Below, in pieces: positions 14,201 through 26,159 of a stretch of 64,000 bases of DNA. How positions within the stretch are numbered: position 1 is the first letter of the stretch; every line of letters starts with the position of its first letter. A program made the position numbers and the translations under genes. The DNA comes from Echinostoma caproni (taxonomy: Eukaryota > Platyhelminthes > Trematoda > Plagiorchiida > Echinostomatidae): positions 49,732 through 113,731 of the forward strand of contig UZAN01039561.1 of the NCBI GenBank assembly GCA_900618425.1. Reading direction: 5' to 3'. A model generated the notes under the pieces. It was given only the letters and a program-made list of their open reading frames with translations. It made no database searches and had not been told where the DNA came from.

Positions 14201-17200
14201 TTTTCAACCAATGTGTAATAAAAATCCCGAAAGTACTGCTCAATTCAGGGTTGCTAAAATGTATCGCTGTTTTTGTAGGAGGAACAATTTAGATGCAGTT
14301 CATTTTGTACCCGGACAGTGAATAAGAGCTCCTCAGAATAATTAAAATTCCCTCTACGGAAACTGATTGTTGGTATGCGAAGAGAATAAATTTGGCATCT
14401 GGAGAGAATAAGGAAGCCAAAATACGTGGATGGGAACAAACTAGATCTCAAATGGTAGCACTAACCCCATTCATGATCCACACTTCTTCGATCAAAACAT
14501 CGCGACATTTACCCTCACTTCACTTGATCGACTATTCAGGGCACAATTGTTTAAGTGAAGTCATGCCACACTAGTACTCGAATGTGCTTCTCTTGTTTGT
14601 ACAACCTCGGCATTTTTGCTTGTATACAGGTTGGGATTTTAGCTGACCGGTCACTGACTTGATTTATAAAAATATGATTTAGTCTAGAACTGATGTGTGC
14701 ATTGTGATTACAACACGCACCAGAATGACCTCTAATTGATTAGAAATAATCCAGGTGGTTGACGTTCTTTATAGAAAACTCGTTACCGAAGTAAATCCAA
14801 TCGAATTTGTTCGCTTCCATATGTCATAGAAAATGTTTCACAATTGTTGCATGAATTGCTTTCATTTGAATGAAATTGCATTCTGTTTTTTGGGTTAGCT
14901 TTTCACAAAAAGCGACACCAATCGGAGATAATTAGTGATTGTTAATGGAGGGGGTTGAAAGGTCATTGCTTTCAGTGAATGCCGTTAGCAATAAACAAAG
15001 TACCTGTACCGTTCATGACCCTTGTATTGAATTTCCATGCTGTTTCCGCAATGTACAGGCATTTTCAGCCTCCCATGTTGTTTCACACAAATAATTCATT
15101 AAAATTTTGTTTATCTTATCTTTTTGACGGATATCGTGCGAAATAGTGACTTGTGTATAAGTTGGTTGACCTTCAATGCATCCCTAAGTTATTTTGACAC
15201 TTGTCTCCAATCAGGGAGGCATATACGTTTGAGTAAAGTTGATTGATCAATATGGGAAAACCAGGAACAGATTGAGAACGGGAATGGTAACTCAGAGTTA
15301 GAAGTACGTCAAAACCGTATCAATTGTTTGAATGTGGGTGATTGATCTTTTCGGCCAACAGATTCTAGCTACACAATAATAAAATGATTTTGCAATTTAA
15401 TTCTATTCCCACTGTTCACCCGCATGACTGTTGCCTAAAGTCGACTCAGTAGTTAGGTAAGAAATATATTACCACCACAGGTTACTGAATAAGAGCTAGC
15501 GAATATCAAGAGTCTCGTTAATCTTTAACGCATAAAATATTGTTCAAAGAAAACATACGGCGTACACCTGAATGATCTGCACTAATAATGCGTGTGAAGT
15601 GAAATATGGTTTACTCACATTCAAAATCTACTTTTGACATACTCCGCACATCTCAGAAACGGTTTATTGTCATGTGTGCACAACTATAGTATCAAAAAGG
15701 TAACTTGAAAGGATAACCGATAATACAGAGCCTTGAGAAATGTTGGAAGTTCAACCCACTGGCCTCCTGAGAGAGTTATTTGGGCAAGAACGGGAGACTC
15801 AGTCACAAGACAATTTGAGAAGATGTAGACCTAAACCCTCGTGGGATTTTGTGAAACCGCCTCAGAATCGGATTCATGTCAAGTCAATATAAGATTCAAA
15901 CAAGCATGTTAGATGAGTTTTCAGTGAATTGTCAATCATATTCAAATGTGAATCCACGAGAATCCACGAAAGGTTCCACAGAGGATTGATGCTCAACTGA
16001 CAAAGGAATAAAACCACTATGAAAAGCTTACCTGAATTTCTGGTAATCATAATTGGATTACTTCAATCCTTTTATTCATTAAGGGCTAGATAGTGAAAAA
16101 ACAGAAAACTGAATTTGCACCTATGAAACATATGACAATGACCGCAGCAACGTAGTACAATCCAAACGCATGAGGGTATTATTCAGAAAGCAAGGTGCAA
16201 TTATAAATATTCAAAAGTCCTTGCTTTCCTACAAGATAATTTCACTGATATGTGAAATAAAAGAATCCAGTAATTACATGGTTTATTAAATCAACATGTT
16301 GAGATCTCCAACCATGAATCCCTCGTGTTGGCACACCTGTTCAGGTATGAGTGTGTTGTAGCACCAGCACAACGCTTTAATACGATTCGTTGTTTTCAAA
16401 TAAAGAATATGTGCTGTAAGGATTTTATAAGGAATGCCGAAAAATCAACGCGTTTAACGTATTCTATCTTCTCTTAAATTATAAAGTTCAAATCCACAGG
16501 ACAACCTAATAAAACACCATTTCTGACCCAAGTTTATCAAAATGAAACAAGTAATTATATGAATTGCACATAGAGCAGAGGATTTCATTCACTTCCATTT
16601 AGTCCGTCTAATAAAATCAACGGTTATTTGTTTTAACCAGGTAAACATGATAACTACCGTTGTGGGGGCAATTACTGATATGGAGAGTTGCAAAAGAGCA
16701 TGTATGTCGGTATGAGAGCGATGCCAATGAATAAAATAAATGAGAGCGTTTATGGGGGAAAGAAGAGACTGATTCACTAAAACGCTCCATTGTAGCCTGG
16801 CGTGAAATGCACTGCGATCGGTTGGTTCTGGTTTCCAGTGTGTGTGGTATCGATTTTGCCCCGATATTTTTTCATTGAAGCTCTAAAGAACAATCAGAAA
16901 TAGCATGATGACGTTCATTTAATTTTTACCCCTCAAAAAGCTTTCATATTCGAATGAAATAAGATGAACTACGGCTATATTCACTTAGCGTAGTTACGTA
17001 TCTTATTGGCTGAAATTTAAGCCAAAAAATGCGTTGATTTCCCCGATCGTTCTGTTTCCTGGAAGCGACTTGGTTATTCTTTACAGTCTTCCCGATAGAT
17101 GGTTCTACATTTCACTATTTACCACGAAACAGCGGAAAGGTGTTAGCATCTGTGTTAGTATGATTATTGTTAGTAACAAAAATCATCGGAGAGGAGATGT

Positions 17201-17402
17201 GAACAACGAAGTTTCTAATCTGAAGCACCAAAATTCTGGTCTTCGGTGGTGCTGTAATGCCTACAAACTTAGTCCAAGATAATCAAGTGAGAGAAAAGAA
17301 ACCTTTGCTTTGCGCTGTGACAGGTTCTTTTTTCCAATATTGTCCACGCACATTTGTTCTCACCCTCACCCGTAAACTGGCCTGGCCCCATTCTGCTGTC
17401 AG
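11262..17402. other. Non-coding stretch, nothing recognised
   Basis: Open frames at 11907-12194, 13980-14321 and 14392-14574 on the plus strand have no recognisable content and no matching splice partners, and their lengths are within chance at this base composition. A 51-codon plus frame at about 15740-15892 reads like protein but stands alone. No tRNA-like or transposon-like sequence was seen here. Confidence 0.4.
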
Positions 17403-17648
17403 TGTTCGCGATTAGGCGAACCAGACGTGACTGTTCTCTGTAATGGTCGGAAATGGATAGACAACTATAAGGATGATCGTTTTGCTTCATGCGGCTGTGC
17501 CTCGACTGGACAATTTCTGTGCTTGAAAGCGCCCATTTCTGTTTCTCCCTGTGCACAAATGCAAAAAAGCATGTCAAATTGTTTGCACAATGTGTCAGGA
17601 CGGGTTAGGATTGGTGAAAAACAGACCGCAATGTCCATCATTCATTGA
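17403..17648 (+). CDS. Possible Cys-rich exon, product unknown
   Basis: After a fairly good acceptor (ctgctgtcag, ending at 17402) the frame is open for 81 codons to a TGA. Its product is rich in cysteine: CSRLGE, VLCNGRKW, FASCGC, QFLCLK, VSPCAQ and SNCLHN. This spacing would suit a small disulphide-bonded extracellular domain, but no known domain was recognised. The sequence is more GC-rich than its surroundings. A reading on the other strand (17269-17577) is also open, which weakens the case. No partner exon was found, so this could be a terminal exon, an old fragment or chance. Confidence 0.25.
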   Translation, partial: CSRLGEPDVTVLCNGRKWIDNYKDDRFASCGCASTGQFLCLKAPISVSPCAQMQKSMSNCLHNVSGRVRIGEKQTAMSIIH

Positions 17649-18747
17649 GATGGGTTCGCGTCGAATGGAAGTTCACGTTGTCAGTTAGCGACTGCTGAAC
17701 CGATGTCAACAAAACGTATAATCTGGCTCTAAATGGTTAAATTAAGACTGATGGAAATTGCGGCACGTGCAGGATGAAATTCGTCATTGATGGATTCATC
17801 CGCATGAGCGTATAAATGAATAAAGAAAACGACGGTTCGAGTGGAATAAAAAAATGCGTAATAATGTGATGCCACATTTTCAGGGTGCGTGCCCAATGTG
17901 GTTTTAATAAGATATAGTTAATTTTGAATAGCTTCGATGAACTTAGATCCGTAAATAATGGAATTGTTGATTCGCTTCAAGTCTGACTAAGGTCGTCACC
18001 ATCATATAATTTCTTTTATGGTATATTGATCATAGTCTACGTTACTGACTGAACACACCTAATGAAAACCTTTCAGCTGAATTTATTTCCTTCTTCATGT
18101 CTTCAGGAAATAAGCCCGTATCCAGTGGAAACGTTCAGAATAGTGAACCCGGTTTTCCCGCTAAATTCATCCAGTACCCTTTTACAGCTGCGGCTTGATG
18201 GACGAGCGACAACGATGAAAGTATTGAGAGGGAAGAAAACAGAATAATTCTGACACGGAATTATTCACGTCGGAATAATTGACCTAAACATGGGGAATAA
18301 TTTTGAATTGTCGAGTGCTGTGGATCAGCAGTTCAGACGCTCCTCTTTACCTTCACAATTAGGAGGTTCCAGTAAAGCAGTGAACGTTCGTTAACATGTT
18401 TCATTTATATGTTTAATTAAATCTGCTTCTTACTACTTCTTGCCCTATTGTTTCTAACCCTGTTTTCGATATTCCGTTGTACTGTTCTTCGAAACTATTA
18501 AGATATAGATAGAGAACAAAATTGGTGGAAGTGTTTGAGAGCAGAGCCCACGTGCGCGTGCAGGTCGTGTCTGTGTGTCCATCACACAGTTCGAACAACC
18601 AAACAATCTACCCGTACCAATCGATCGACTAAGCGACCAAACTAGCTGCTGTACTACGTGCGGGTCAAGTGCTCATGCCATCAGGGTCACACAGACGCAG
18701 CATGGTGTCACTCAAGTCTTTCGAGGTCTTCACCACAAGGAAGGTGT

Positions 18748-18765
18748 AGAGAGAGAGAGAGAGAG
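18748..18765. repeat. (AG)n microsatellite
   Basis: About nine uninterrupted AG units, directly visible. Confidence 0.9.
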
Positions 18766-19409
18766 TCAGCGAGCTCCTGGTGGATGTTTATTCTTGGCAA
18801 TTTTATGAACACTATTGTAGTCATATGATTGACACTAACCACACACGTGCCACACTTGCTACCAATCAAACAGGCTCCAGCACGTCAAAATATTTCCGGT
18901 TTCAGCTTGATTGGGGTAGGGAAAAAGTAAAGTGTAGGGATAGCCACTGGTTCTTGAAGGTGAATGAGACTAAGTTTTTCATTCATCATTTAAAAAACGA
19001 TGATGAGTCACATAATGCACACAGTTTCTTGCCCCGTTCTCCCTATCTTCGCTTAGTTTTATGCTCTAGGTTTAATGCCATTCACGATATTCCCCAAAGT
19101 ATATGTTTACACACAAGTGCACCTAAAATATACGATTTTCATGGATTGGCGGAAAATAGACAGGACAAGAGCTGAGAGAGGATTGTTTTTGCGACTGTAA
19201 CGAAATGAATTCCACCCGCTAGACAAGCACGCCTATCAGCATCATCACTATCAACACCCGCAGCGCTTAATAAAACTCAGATTGCTAAATTATCATTGGC
19301 CAACCTAATCATCGATTGCTTGCTTGTTTATTTGGACTGCTCAACAACAAGAATGGGTGCGAGCAGTGTTACAAATAATTTCTACAATCACATCGTGTGT
19401 AGTCGAATA

Positions 19410-19424
19410 CATATATATATATAT
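19410..19424. repeat. (AT)n microsatellite
   Basis: Short uninterrupted AT dinucleotide run. Confidence 0.9.
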
Positions 19425-20737
19425 GTTTATTTATATTATATTACATTTATGTTCCTAGTTTGTTAATGAGAAATGATTGATAATACGGCCTTTACAGCTT
19501 ATTGAAAATACCGCAAAAGTGTTAGATCAATATGGAAATGTTGAGGCTTCGGTTTTTTTTCTCCTAGGTATGTGTCTCCGGTAGAACGTGCATGCACACA
19601 TGTGGCGGAAAATATGCGAGTGTTGTTATCTGAGGTTTTCGAGATTTCTGGATTGTACTGTGGGACATACGGCAGGAATGACTCCGGACAAGATTCCTGA
19701 ACGCTAGAAGTGATTATCAGAAGGCGACCAACGATCGAATCATAGCTCCACATGAAAGTAGAAGAACACTTATTACCGAGCATTTTGAGGTGGTCAATTC
19801 ATGGATCCTGTTTGAAGAATTCGTGATCAGTGGCTAAAGAGAAACTGGGATATGTCAACCGAATGCCCATATGACCTTTTTTGCTAAAAATGACGTAACC
19901 CTTATTGTGATTTCTGTTTATTTATTTGTGGACCAAATGGACAATCATTAGGTGATAGTCTCAATAAAACCCTGAAATGAGAGCAGTGGATTGCAGAAAC
20001 TTGAAAACGAAAGGATTATTGTTATTGTTATTTTATTATTCTTGGAGATACATTATGATGGTTAAAGAGACTAATAAATTACTTAGTTGTCGCTTTAAAT
20101 GGGGAAAGGCATTGGAAAACATGTAAATCTAAGATTTTGCCCGAATATTACATTCCACCTGAATGAAAGATCGTGTGAATCATCACTAATACGGGTGTGT
20201 AAATCACTTTCTATCTGCCCGTCGTATAAATTGATTTAGTCAAGTGTTAATAGATTCTACTCGGTGCTCAATATGTGCTAATGATAGGCGAAAATTTTTA
20301 TGGATTGATTTTCACTCTCTGACTAGAGATTCCGCGCATCATGTTTGCATGATCGGTTATTTTAGCTGATAACCCAGATGAAGTTGTATGGGTTCCATTC
20401 ATGCAGAAAAATTCGCTAATGCAATGAATCTAACATGTGGACAAAATAATAGCTTGGGCCTTGTGTTTGTTATGACGAACAAATAAGCATGGAACTTTTC
20501 GGCACGTCGTAATTCTACTTGTAAATAACGAGATGAGCAAGAACCCGGTTTGCCAAGGACAACTATTGTTATTTGCATAATAATTTCATTGTGCGGTATC
20601 CAATCAAATCTGTATAGTCAAAGAACGTGAATTAGTGTTTATGTTCAGGTGTTTACGTTACTTCTATATTGAAAATGCTGTACCAGCAAACATTCGGTAG
20701 GTTTCGGTCCCATGCACGAAATGAGGATTGATGGATC

Positions 20738-20899
20738 TGCTCTCTTTACCCGTTTCTATTCAATTTTGTCGTTATTAATACCTCAACAGACATTCTGTCG
20801 GGCCTAATCTCGAGAATAGAGCTCCAAGCAAAGAGCAAATCGGACCATCTACAAGATGTCGATGATATCTTTCTGATTGCGGCAAGTGCTCAAACAACA
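20738..20899 (+). pseudogene. RTE-like reverse transcriptase fragment (decayed LINE)
   Basis: A 54-codon open stretch reads CSLYPFLFNFVV, then DILSGLISR, then LQDVDDIFLIAASAQ, before a stop. Order and spacing match the RT core of RTE-type LINEs as found in flukes: the GC-x-LSPFLFNF block, the DxLL-like helix, and the catalytic Y/F-x-DD box. In this copy the box reads VDDIFLIA, so the usual Tyr-Ala before DD is replaced. Downstream sequence has stops in all frames and is not alignable by eye. The element is a short dead fragment without endonuclease or 3' end. Family assignment rests on remembered motif pattern and needs a profile search. Confidence 0.6.
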
Positions 20900-22419
20900 T
20901 GAATTACGCTGAACATCCTGATGATATAGATACTGCCGTAAAACATGCGTATTTTTCCGGTTAGATGCCTACTGTTTGCCCGAGGTTAGCAGAATTTTGT
21001 GAATGACCAAAGCCAAACTGTCGTGTATATCGGTTGTGAGGCATTTATGAAAAGTCCTTGACCATGTCTAAATGGCATACAAATACAAGGGCGCTGCTTC
21101 ATTTTGGCCAGTTAAGTTACGATTGACCACATTGATTAGTAGACATCACTTGTCTAACCTTTACCGTTTTATTTACTCCAATACTTAAATCTAGTTTGAC
21201 TGGTATGTGCCGCATAAATCTTTGCTAAATCATCACTTCTATTACAACCACAACACCCATTATACAAGTACTGTAGGGATGGAGCAGCATGCTGACCAGG
21301 CATCTGTTTTTTAATCACCTTCTCGGCCAAGATGGGTTATCAAATCATTGGTCATGGTTGCTACTCTTGGTGACAATGTAATACACAATTTCTGTTCGCC
21401 AGTTTATTGCTTAATGCAGCTTAGCCACCCAAAAATCTCAAGATTTATAGAATAATTTTTGGTTGGAGGAGAATTGTCCAGTTGATGTACTTTCTCTGGC
21501 CGATTCCAACCGACTGCCGTGGTACACTACGGGATTTTGTGGGGGTGTTTGATATTAGTGGAGAGTAGAGTAGCAGTAATGATAGTAACGTTTGTAGTGC
21601 GGATTCCTATCCGTCTGTCGACGTTATTCACACCAATCACTCTCACCGGAGATTGTCAATGATCAATCAATCAACACCCACACACAATCGGCCACCCACC
21701 ATTTACTGACAGAAATCCATCAACTCTGCGCACCCAGTGTATCTCTTGGTTCATTTCCTCTTTCTTCGCTCCTTCCTTCCACCCAGTGAGACAAAATTCC
21801 AACCACCACTGTCATCTGTGTTTGTGTCTTCTTTCATTGTGAACCTCGGCTTCAAAACTGACGATTCAAACGTGATGTTTGTCAGTTCTCTCAATGGGTT
21901 CACTGCCTCGGTGGATGTGTTTTAAACTTCTCTTTCACAGTCGGACTGGACATGAGTATGTCTGTACCCCGACCGATAGTTCGGTTCATTCAGTCCCTGT
22001 CCATCAAACGTCCATTCGTCCGTCAAGAATCGGCAACAGCGGCACGAAAGTGTTCCGCTCTATAGAGCGGAAATATCGCAAATACTATGTGAAATGACAT
22101 GCATAATCACCCTCCCCTTACACACACATGACAAAAGTCGTGCCTATCGTTGATTTCTCGACGGGCTATGCTAGCCGGGAGGAGGGCGGGGGCTAATGTT
22201 CGTGCTCTTGAGATGAAAGTGATCTGACTAAATTGTTAAGCCGTCCGATTGGTTGTTATTAGCATGGTGGTTAGGCATTAGGCTGGGTTGGGCATGATCA
22301 GATGGAAGATATCGTTTTATTCCATCTCTATACAAATGCATAAACTGGAACTTTTATTTCTCGAGATAAACTTGAAGACAGAGTAAAAAATAGCTAGGGT
22401 CTAGACATGTGGTCTAGAC
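20900..22419. other. Non-coding stretch with GC-richer patch at 21.6-22.1 kb
   Basis: The 21600-22100 patch is richer in C and has short overlapping plus frames (21737-21925 and 21879-22097). One frame follows a good acceptor (ttctctttcacag near 21940) and then stops within about 40 codons. No function can be read. The patch could be a 5' exon or untranslated region of an unseen gene. Confidence 0.3.
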
Positions 22420-22424
22420 ATGAC

Positions 22425-22500
22425 GTGCTCGCGCCAAACAGGGATTTGAACACGAGACCACTAGCATTCTAAGCGAGTATCATACTCCGAGAACACCAGA
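22425..22500 (-). repeat. tRNA-like fragment (SINE-like)
   Basis: Read on the minus strand, the segment holds a near-consensus RNA polymerase III B box (GTGTTCAAATCCC) with a degraded A-box-like region about 40 bases upstream. The arms do not fold into a sound tRNA cloverleaf, so it is better explained as a tRNA-derived repeat than as a working tRNA gene. Confidence 0.4.
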
Positions 22501-23301
22501 ACATAACCTAGCTTTGATGTGCTCTCTCTTCAAATGCATAATTACTTTAATCAGTAAAAGGAAGATTTTCAGAATAAAGGATTATATTCTGATACACTTT
22601 CAAGAAATTCCTCGACCAACAATAAAACTGTGCTTCCACTGATAGGACTGAACGTCTCATTAATTTTTTTCGGTCCGTACAGGAACGTTAAACCTCTGTT
22701 GTATGCAGTCCATTCCCATTTTTATAATTGGTCATTGACCTAATTGCGCCTGTCAGATAATATCACTCAATCACATAAAGAATGGCGTGCATTTCATAGG
22801 ATGACTCGCAAGCGAGAGACACGAATCGTTCCGGGTGAAAAGGACATTCCAGATAAAGAATAGAGATCGATTTCTGCTTTGGCGTGGTCCGTTGAGCTGC
22901 ATGATACTCTGAAGATGAAGCTGACCGTTATCTAACAATTCTCTTCTTCAGAATTGAAGCAGTATAGCTGTTTGAACAGCCCGTATACAATCGGATGTAG
23001 CATGCTGAACTTCTTTCAGTAATTTCGACTCCAATGAACCAAAGCGAATTGTATTGTGATAGGCATGAACATCTAGGAATTCAGTTCTAGTAGACAGATA
23101 TAAGAACGGTCGGATGGATCAAATGTAGAGGTAAGGCGTTTTTTTTAATCGACCGTTTATGGAGTCCACTTATAAGCAGCGTTAAGATGAGATTGCACTT
23201 TGATTGAACTGGTTGATGTTTGATTGGTTATCTGTAGCTGAATTCATCAATATATCACTAAGACGTGAAAATTAATCAAAATCAGTGATTATATTCTCCT
23301 T

Positions 23302-24791
23302 ATGTTTAAGAAGTTACAAGAAATATCTCACAATTGCCTCGATAGTTTGAATCCTACTAAATGCATATTCATAAATTCAGACAATTTTTCAGTAATTTAT
23401 TTAATAATTGATAAAAAACGTATTCCAAAACTTTTAAGCCTTTCTGTCCGCAAATTTATTCAGACAAATTACGGTAATTTAAACAAATTATCGTTCCCTG
23501 ACCAGTTGATAAATTATCAAAACGATCTTTATTCCTAATTATTTTTGATGTACATGTTACCATAGTTACGGTCTACGTGCGACTAATTGATTGCTTGACC
23601 GAAGTAATCTTTCAATGTGCTAATTCCCCTATAGTTTGTAATCCGTAATATAGGAGTTGCTGTTTCGAGGGGATCTGTTTAAAATAAAACCTAATGATTT
23701 TAAAATCCCATTAGGGAGTCAACGGAGTATGGAAAGTGGCTGCAAATAAGAAATATGCCCCACTGATATGCATCATCAGAATGATCAGTTGTAATGTGGA
23801 TTAACTGATTGGAAAGCTAGCGGATGTTACTGACCTTATTCGATGTTTTGAATAATTAAAATTGGGAGTTATTTTCCCTCAAAATGACTGGCTGTACAGG
23901 TGCATTGATGATTAGGTTTGATGGCTGCACTGACTAACTTGTTTATCGTAAATCACCAGTGTAAAGAAGTATTAAAGAAATCATTCTTGAATGAAAACCC
24001 AAATTCCTCAGTTGGCACAATAGCAAACATTGTACCGGTGGTCGAGATGATAAACTACAATGGTGGCAACTTTGACATGAAAATAGCAAATGAAAAAAAC
24101 ATGGTTACTTTAAATGAATTTTCAGCAAACTTATCACCTGGATATATGTCTGTCTTGTCTTCACTTGACCAAACATCTAAGCTTCTCCTTGATGTTTGTT
24201 GTCCATTTGAAACGCTTCACATGAAATTCCAGTGAATTCATTTTTCAATGTTGGTACAAGACTTTCATTAATAAAAACTACACATGTTTCATTAATTTAT
24301 CCCTCATTAAATTTCCTCCCGATTTTTCTGTTCTAGAAAGCCTTTTGACAGATAGTCTATAATTTCATGATATACGTTGGAAACAAACTCACCTTATCTT
24401 CAATATCCCTAGTGGCGCAGCTAGTTGTTATATACCTTCAGCAAAAGTCAAAATCAGGAGGCAATCAACACATTCCTTCATGGGGTTTTGTAAGACATAT
24501 CCTAACTGTATACTCACTCATTTTGACAAATAAATATCACACACCAAAAACCTTCTTTTTACCGTTATACGTACCAACACATGTTTATCAAATTATTTTT
24601 TATTACTGGGGTATTGCGAAACTTTTAAGAACAACAGGGTCCATTATTGCAAAGTAAAATGAATGCTTAGAGATTTATTTCAATTTTGTTTCCTTCTATG
24701 TAGAGGTGTATCAGGAAATCTCGTACACCGGATATTCAGATCCTCCAATGGATCAAGTGGAATAAAATACTGCATTCGAGCTCGGTTCTAA
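23302..24791 (+). CDS. Unrecognised AT-rich gene model, four exons
   Basis: Exons 23302-23473, 23916-24193, 24352-24653 and 24704-24791 join in phase into about 280 residues, from an ATG (MFKKLQEISHN) to a TAA (GIKYCIRARF). The best junction is the third intron. It is only 50 bp, opens with GTAAAA, and ends in a long pyrimidine tract plus TAG. Very short introns of this kind are common in flatworm genes. Other sites are weaker: donors GTAATT at 23474 and GTTTGT at 24194, and acceptors without strong pyrimidine tracts. Codon use is AT-rich. The product has hydrophobic helices in its second half (around LVAQLVVIYL and VYQIIFYYWG) and no clear signal peptide. No domain was recognised. Two adjacent open frames of about 100 codons on one strand, linked by a good short intron, are the main support. 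Confidence 0.4.
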
Positions 24792-25942
24792 CTAAAGTGG
24801 AATCTGCGCCATTATTATCATTTTTAACTCTTGATCGTCTACAGTAGTGAGACTGAGAATTATACTTGGACCGTTTGAGGATCTGACTATTAGGTGAAAG
24901 AGAATTCCTCATGCACCTGCATGTTAAATATATATATAGCATATATAGCACTTCTTGTACCCCTTTGTATCTAAACGGACTCATTGTAAGAGGCTGGTGT
25001 GTGTGGGAATGAATTGGATCTGCTTGTGCGTCGCTCTGTGGTTTGATTTGTACCCGTTTACCCATCTAGCTCTCGTTCCCCATTGGTTGCACAATAGTCT
25101 CTTAGTGTTTATCGATTTCGGTATGTCGACTGATTGAGTTAATCTAATAGATTTACTGAAGGATCAGACTTTCACCTTCCTCTTTGTCCTTGCCACGTTT
25201 TTTGCGTCTTATATTTCAACCTCGTGATCTGTGGTTGGGCAGTGGTTCCAAAGGTGACTTCGGGTTGGTGCGTCGTGGTGCATGTGTTTGCTTGTGTAGG
25301 ACAGTACACGGTTTAGAGTATCATGTTTGGATTAGCCCATTGGATTGTTCACACTCACCAGGAGCTTTGGTGGTTTTCGTTGTTGGTTTCACTACAGAGG
25401 TGTCAGCTGATAGAAATCTTTATGATGGCCGCAAAAGAGCACTAAACAGCGGTTTCTACTTGTTTGGGACTCGTCAACAGTTCGTATTTCTCGCGTCCAT
25501 CTCCGGACTCGAAATGCTGACCTTAGGGTTGAGGGTTGAAACACTCACTCCGAGCTACAAGGTCGATAGTTATCACCTTTTGCGGACGACTCAGTCACTT
25601 TAACTTATACAGTTTGTATTGGCCCATTATACTGTTTGGAGGTAACATATACCGTTGATGGTGAGAACACAGATCGTGGGTGGCAAGTTCACCTCATCAG
25701 CAGTGTGTACATTTTGTTTCCCTGTCCAACAAATACATTGTGATGTGGACTTCGAACTCTATTATGAACCGGATACTTAGATGTAGTCTGCTGCGTTCAT
25801 CCATAATTATCGTAACCTGTGGTGGATAATTACCGATCTCAAGGGGAATATCCTCACATATAAGATCTTTGCATAGTGTATTGAGCACAAACATACATGG
25901 CTAATTTGCCAGCGTATGCTATCACGTTTTACCTTAAAACCG
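24792..25942. other. No clear gene; one long open frame
   Basis: The plus frame 25184-25603 (139 codons) is the longest uninterrupted frame without N in the window, and its DNA is richer in GC than the flanks. The translation (core VRRGACVCLCRTVHG) has no recognisable domain, and no splice partners or promoter were seen. It may belong to an unrecognised dispersed repeat that continues toward the tRNA-like pair at 25.94 kb. Confidence 0.3.
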
Positions 25943-26019
25943 GGCGGTGGTGGCCCGATAGTAGCGTCACCAATTATCATCTCGGAGGATTTTGGTTCGA
26001 ATCCCACTATCACCGTGTC
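25943..26019 (+). repeat. tRNA-like unit 1 of a head-to-tail pair
   Basis: The unit begins GGCGGTGGTGGCCC, has a perfect B box (GGTTCGAATCC) near its 3' end, and closes with CACCG, which can pair with the 5' end. The A-box region (TGGCCCGATAG) is degraded. It stands about 70 bp upstream of a second, differently diverged unit in the same orientation. Confidence 0.55.
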
Positions 26020-26087
26020 TTTCCCCATTATGTAAATTGTATGGCAGTAATTTAATTGGCCGCTCCCCCCTTCCTGAAGACTGTATG

Positions 26088-26159
26088 GGCGGTGAGGTCC
26101 AACTGGTTAGGTCACCAGATTATGTCCTGGGAGTCCCGGGTTCGAACCGCTCCACCGCC
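26088..26159 (+). repeat. tRNA-like unit 2 of a head-to-tail pair
   Basis: Exactly 72 bp, the usual tRNA length. The first and last seven bases (GGCGGTG and CACCGCC) form a perfect acceptor stem, and a perfect B box (GGTTCGAACC) is in place. The T stem is broken by mismatches and no normal anticodon arm can be drawn, so this is a tRNA-derived repeat head, not a functional gene. The 60-100 bases downstream (GC-rich CCCGGGAAG, then A-rich AAAAAATAAAAAAGG) look like a SINE body and tail. Confidence 0.6.

Larger units (their letters stand above)
17649..20737. other. Non-coding stretch with a GC-richer patch and an (AG)n run
   Basis: The 18540-18780 patch is richer in GC and carries an AG microsatellite. 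A 131-codon plus frame at 18780-19175 follows it. That is one of the longest frames in the window, but it has no recognisable domains and no clear splice sites, so it is not called as a gene. The remainder is AT-rich and featureless. Confidence 0.35.

Noticed and set aside
15740..15892. 51-codon plus frame (core TGLLRELFGQERETQ) that reads like protein
   Set aside because: Too short, no acceptor with a pyrimidine tract, no partner exon; well within chance.
18780..19175. 131-codon plus frame
   Set aside because: No recognisable motif and no splice or promoter context; a frame of this size can arise by chance in 64 kb.
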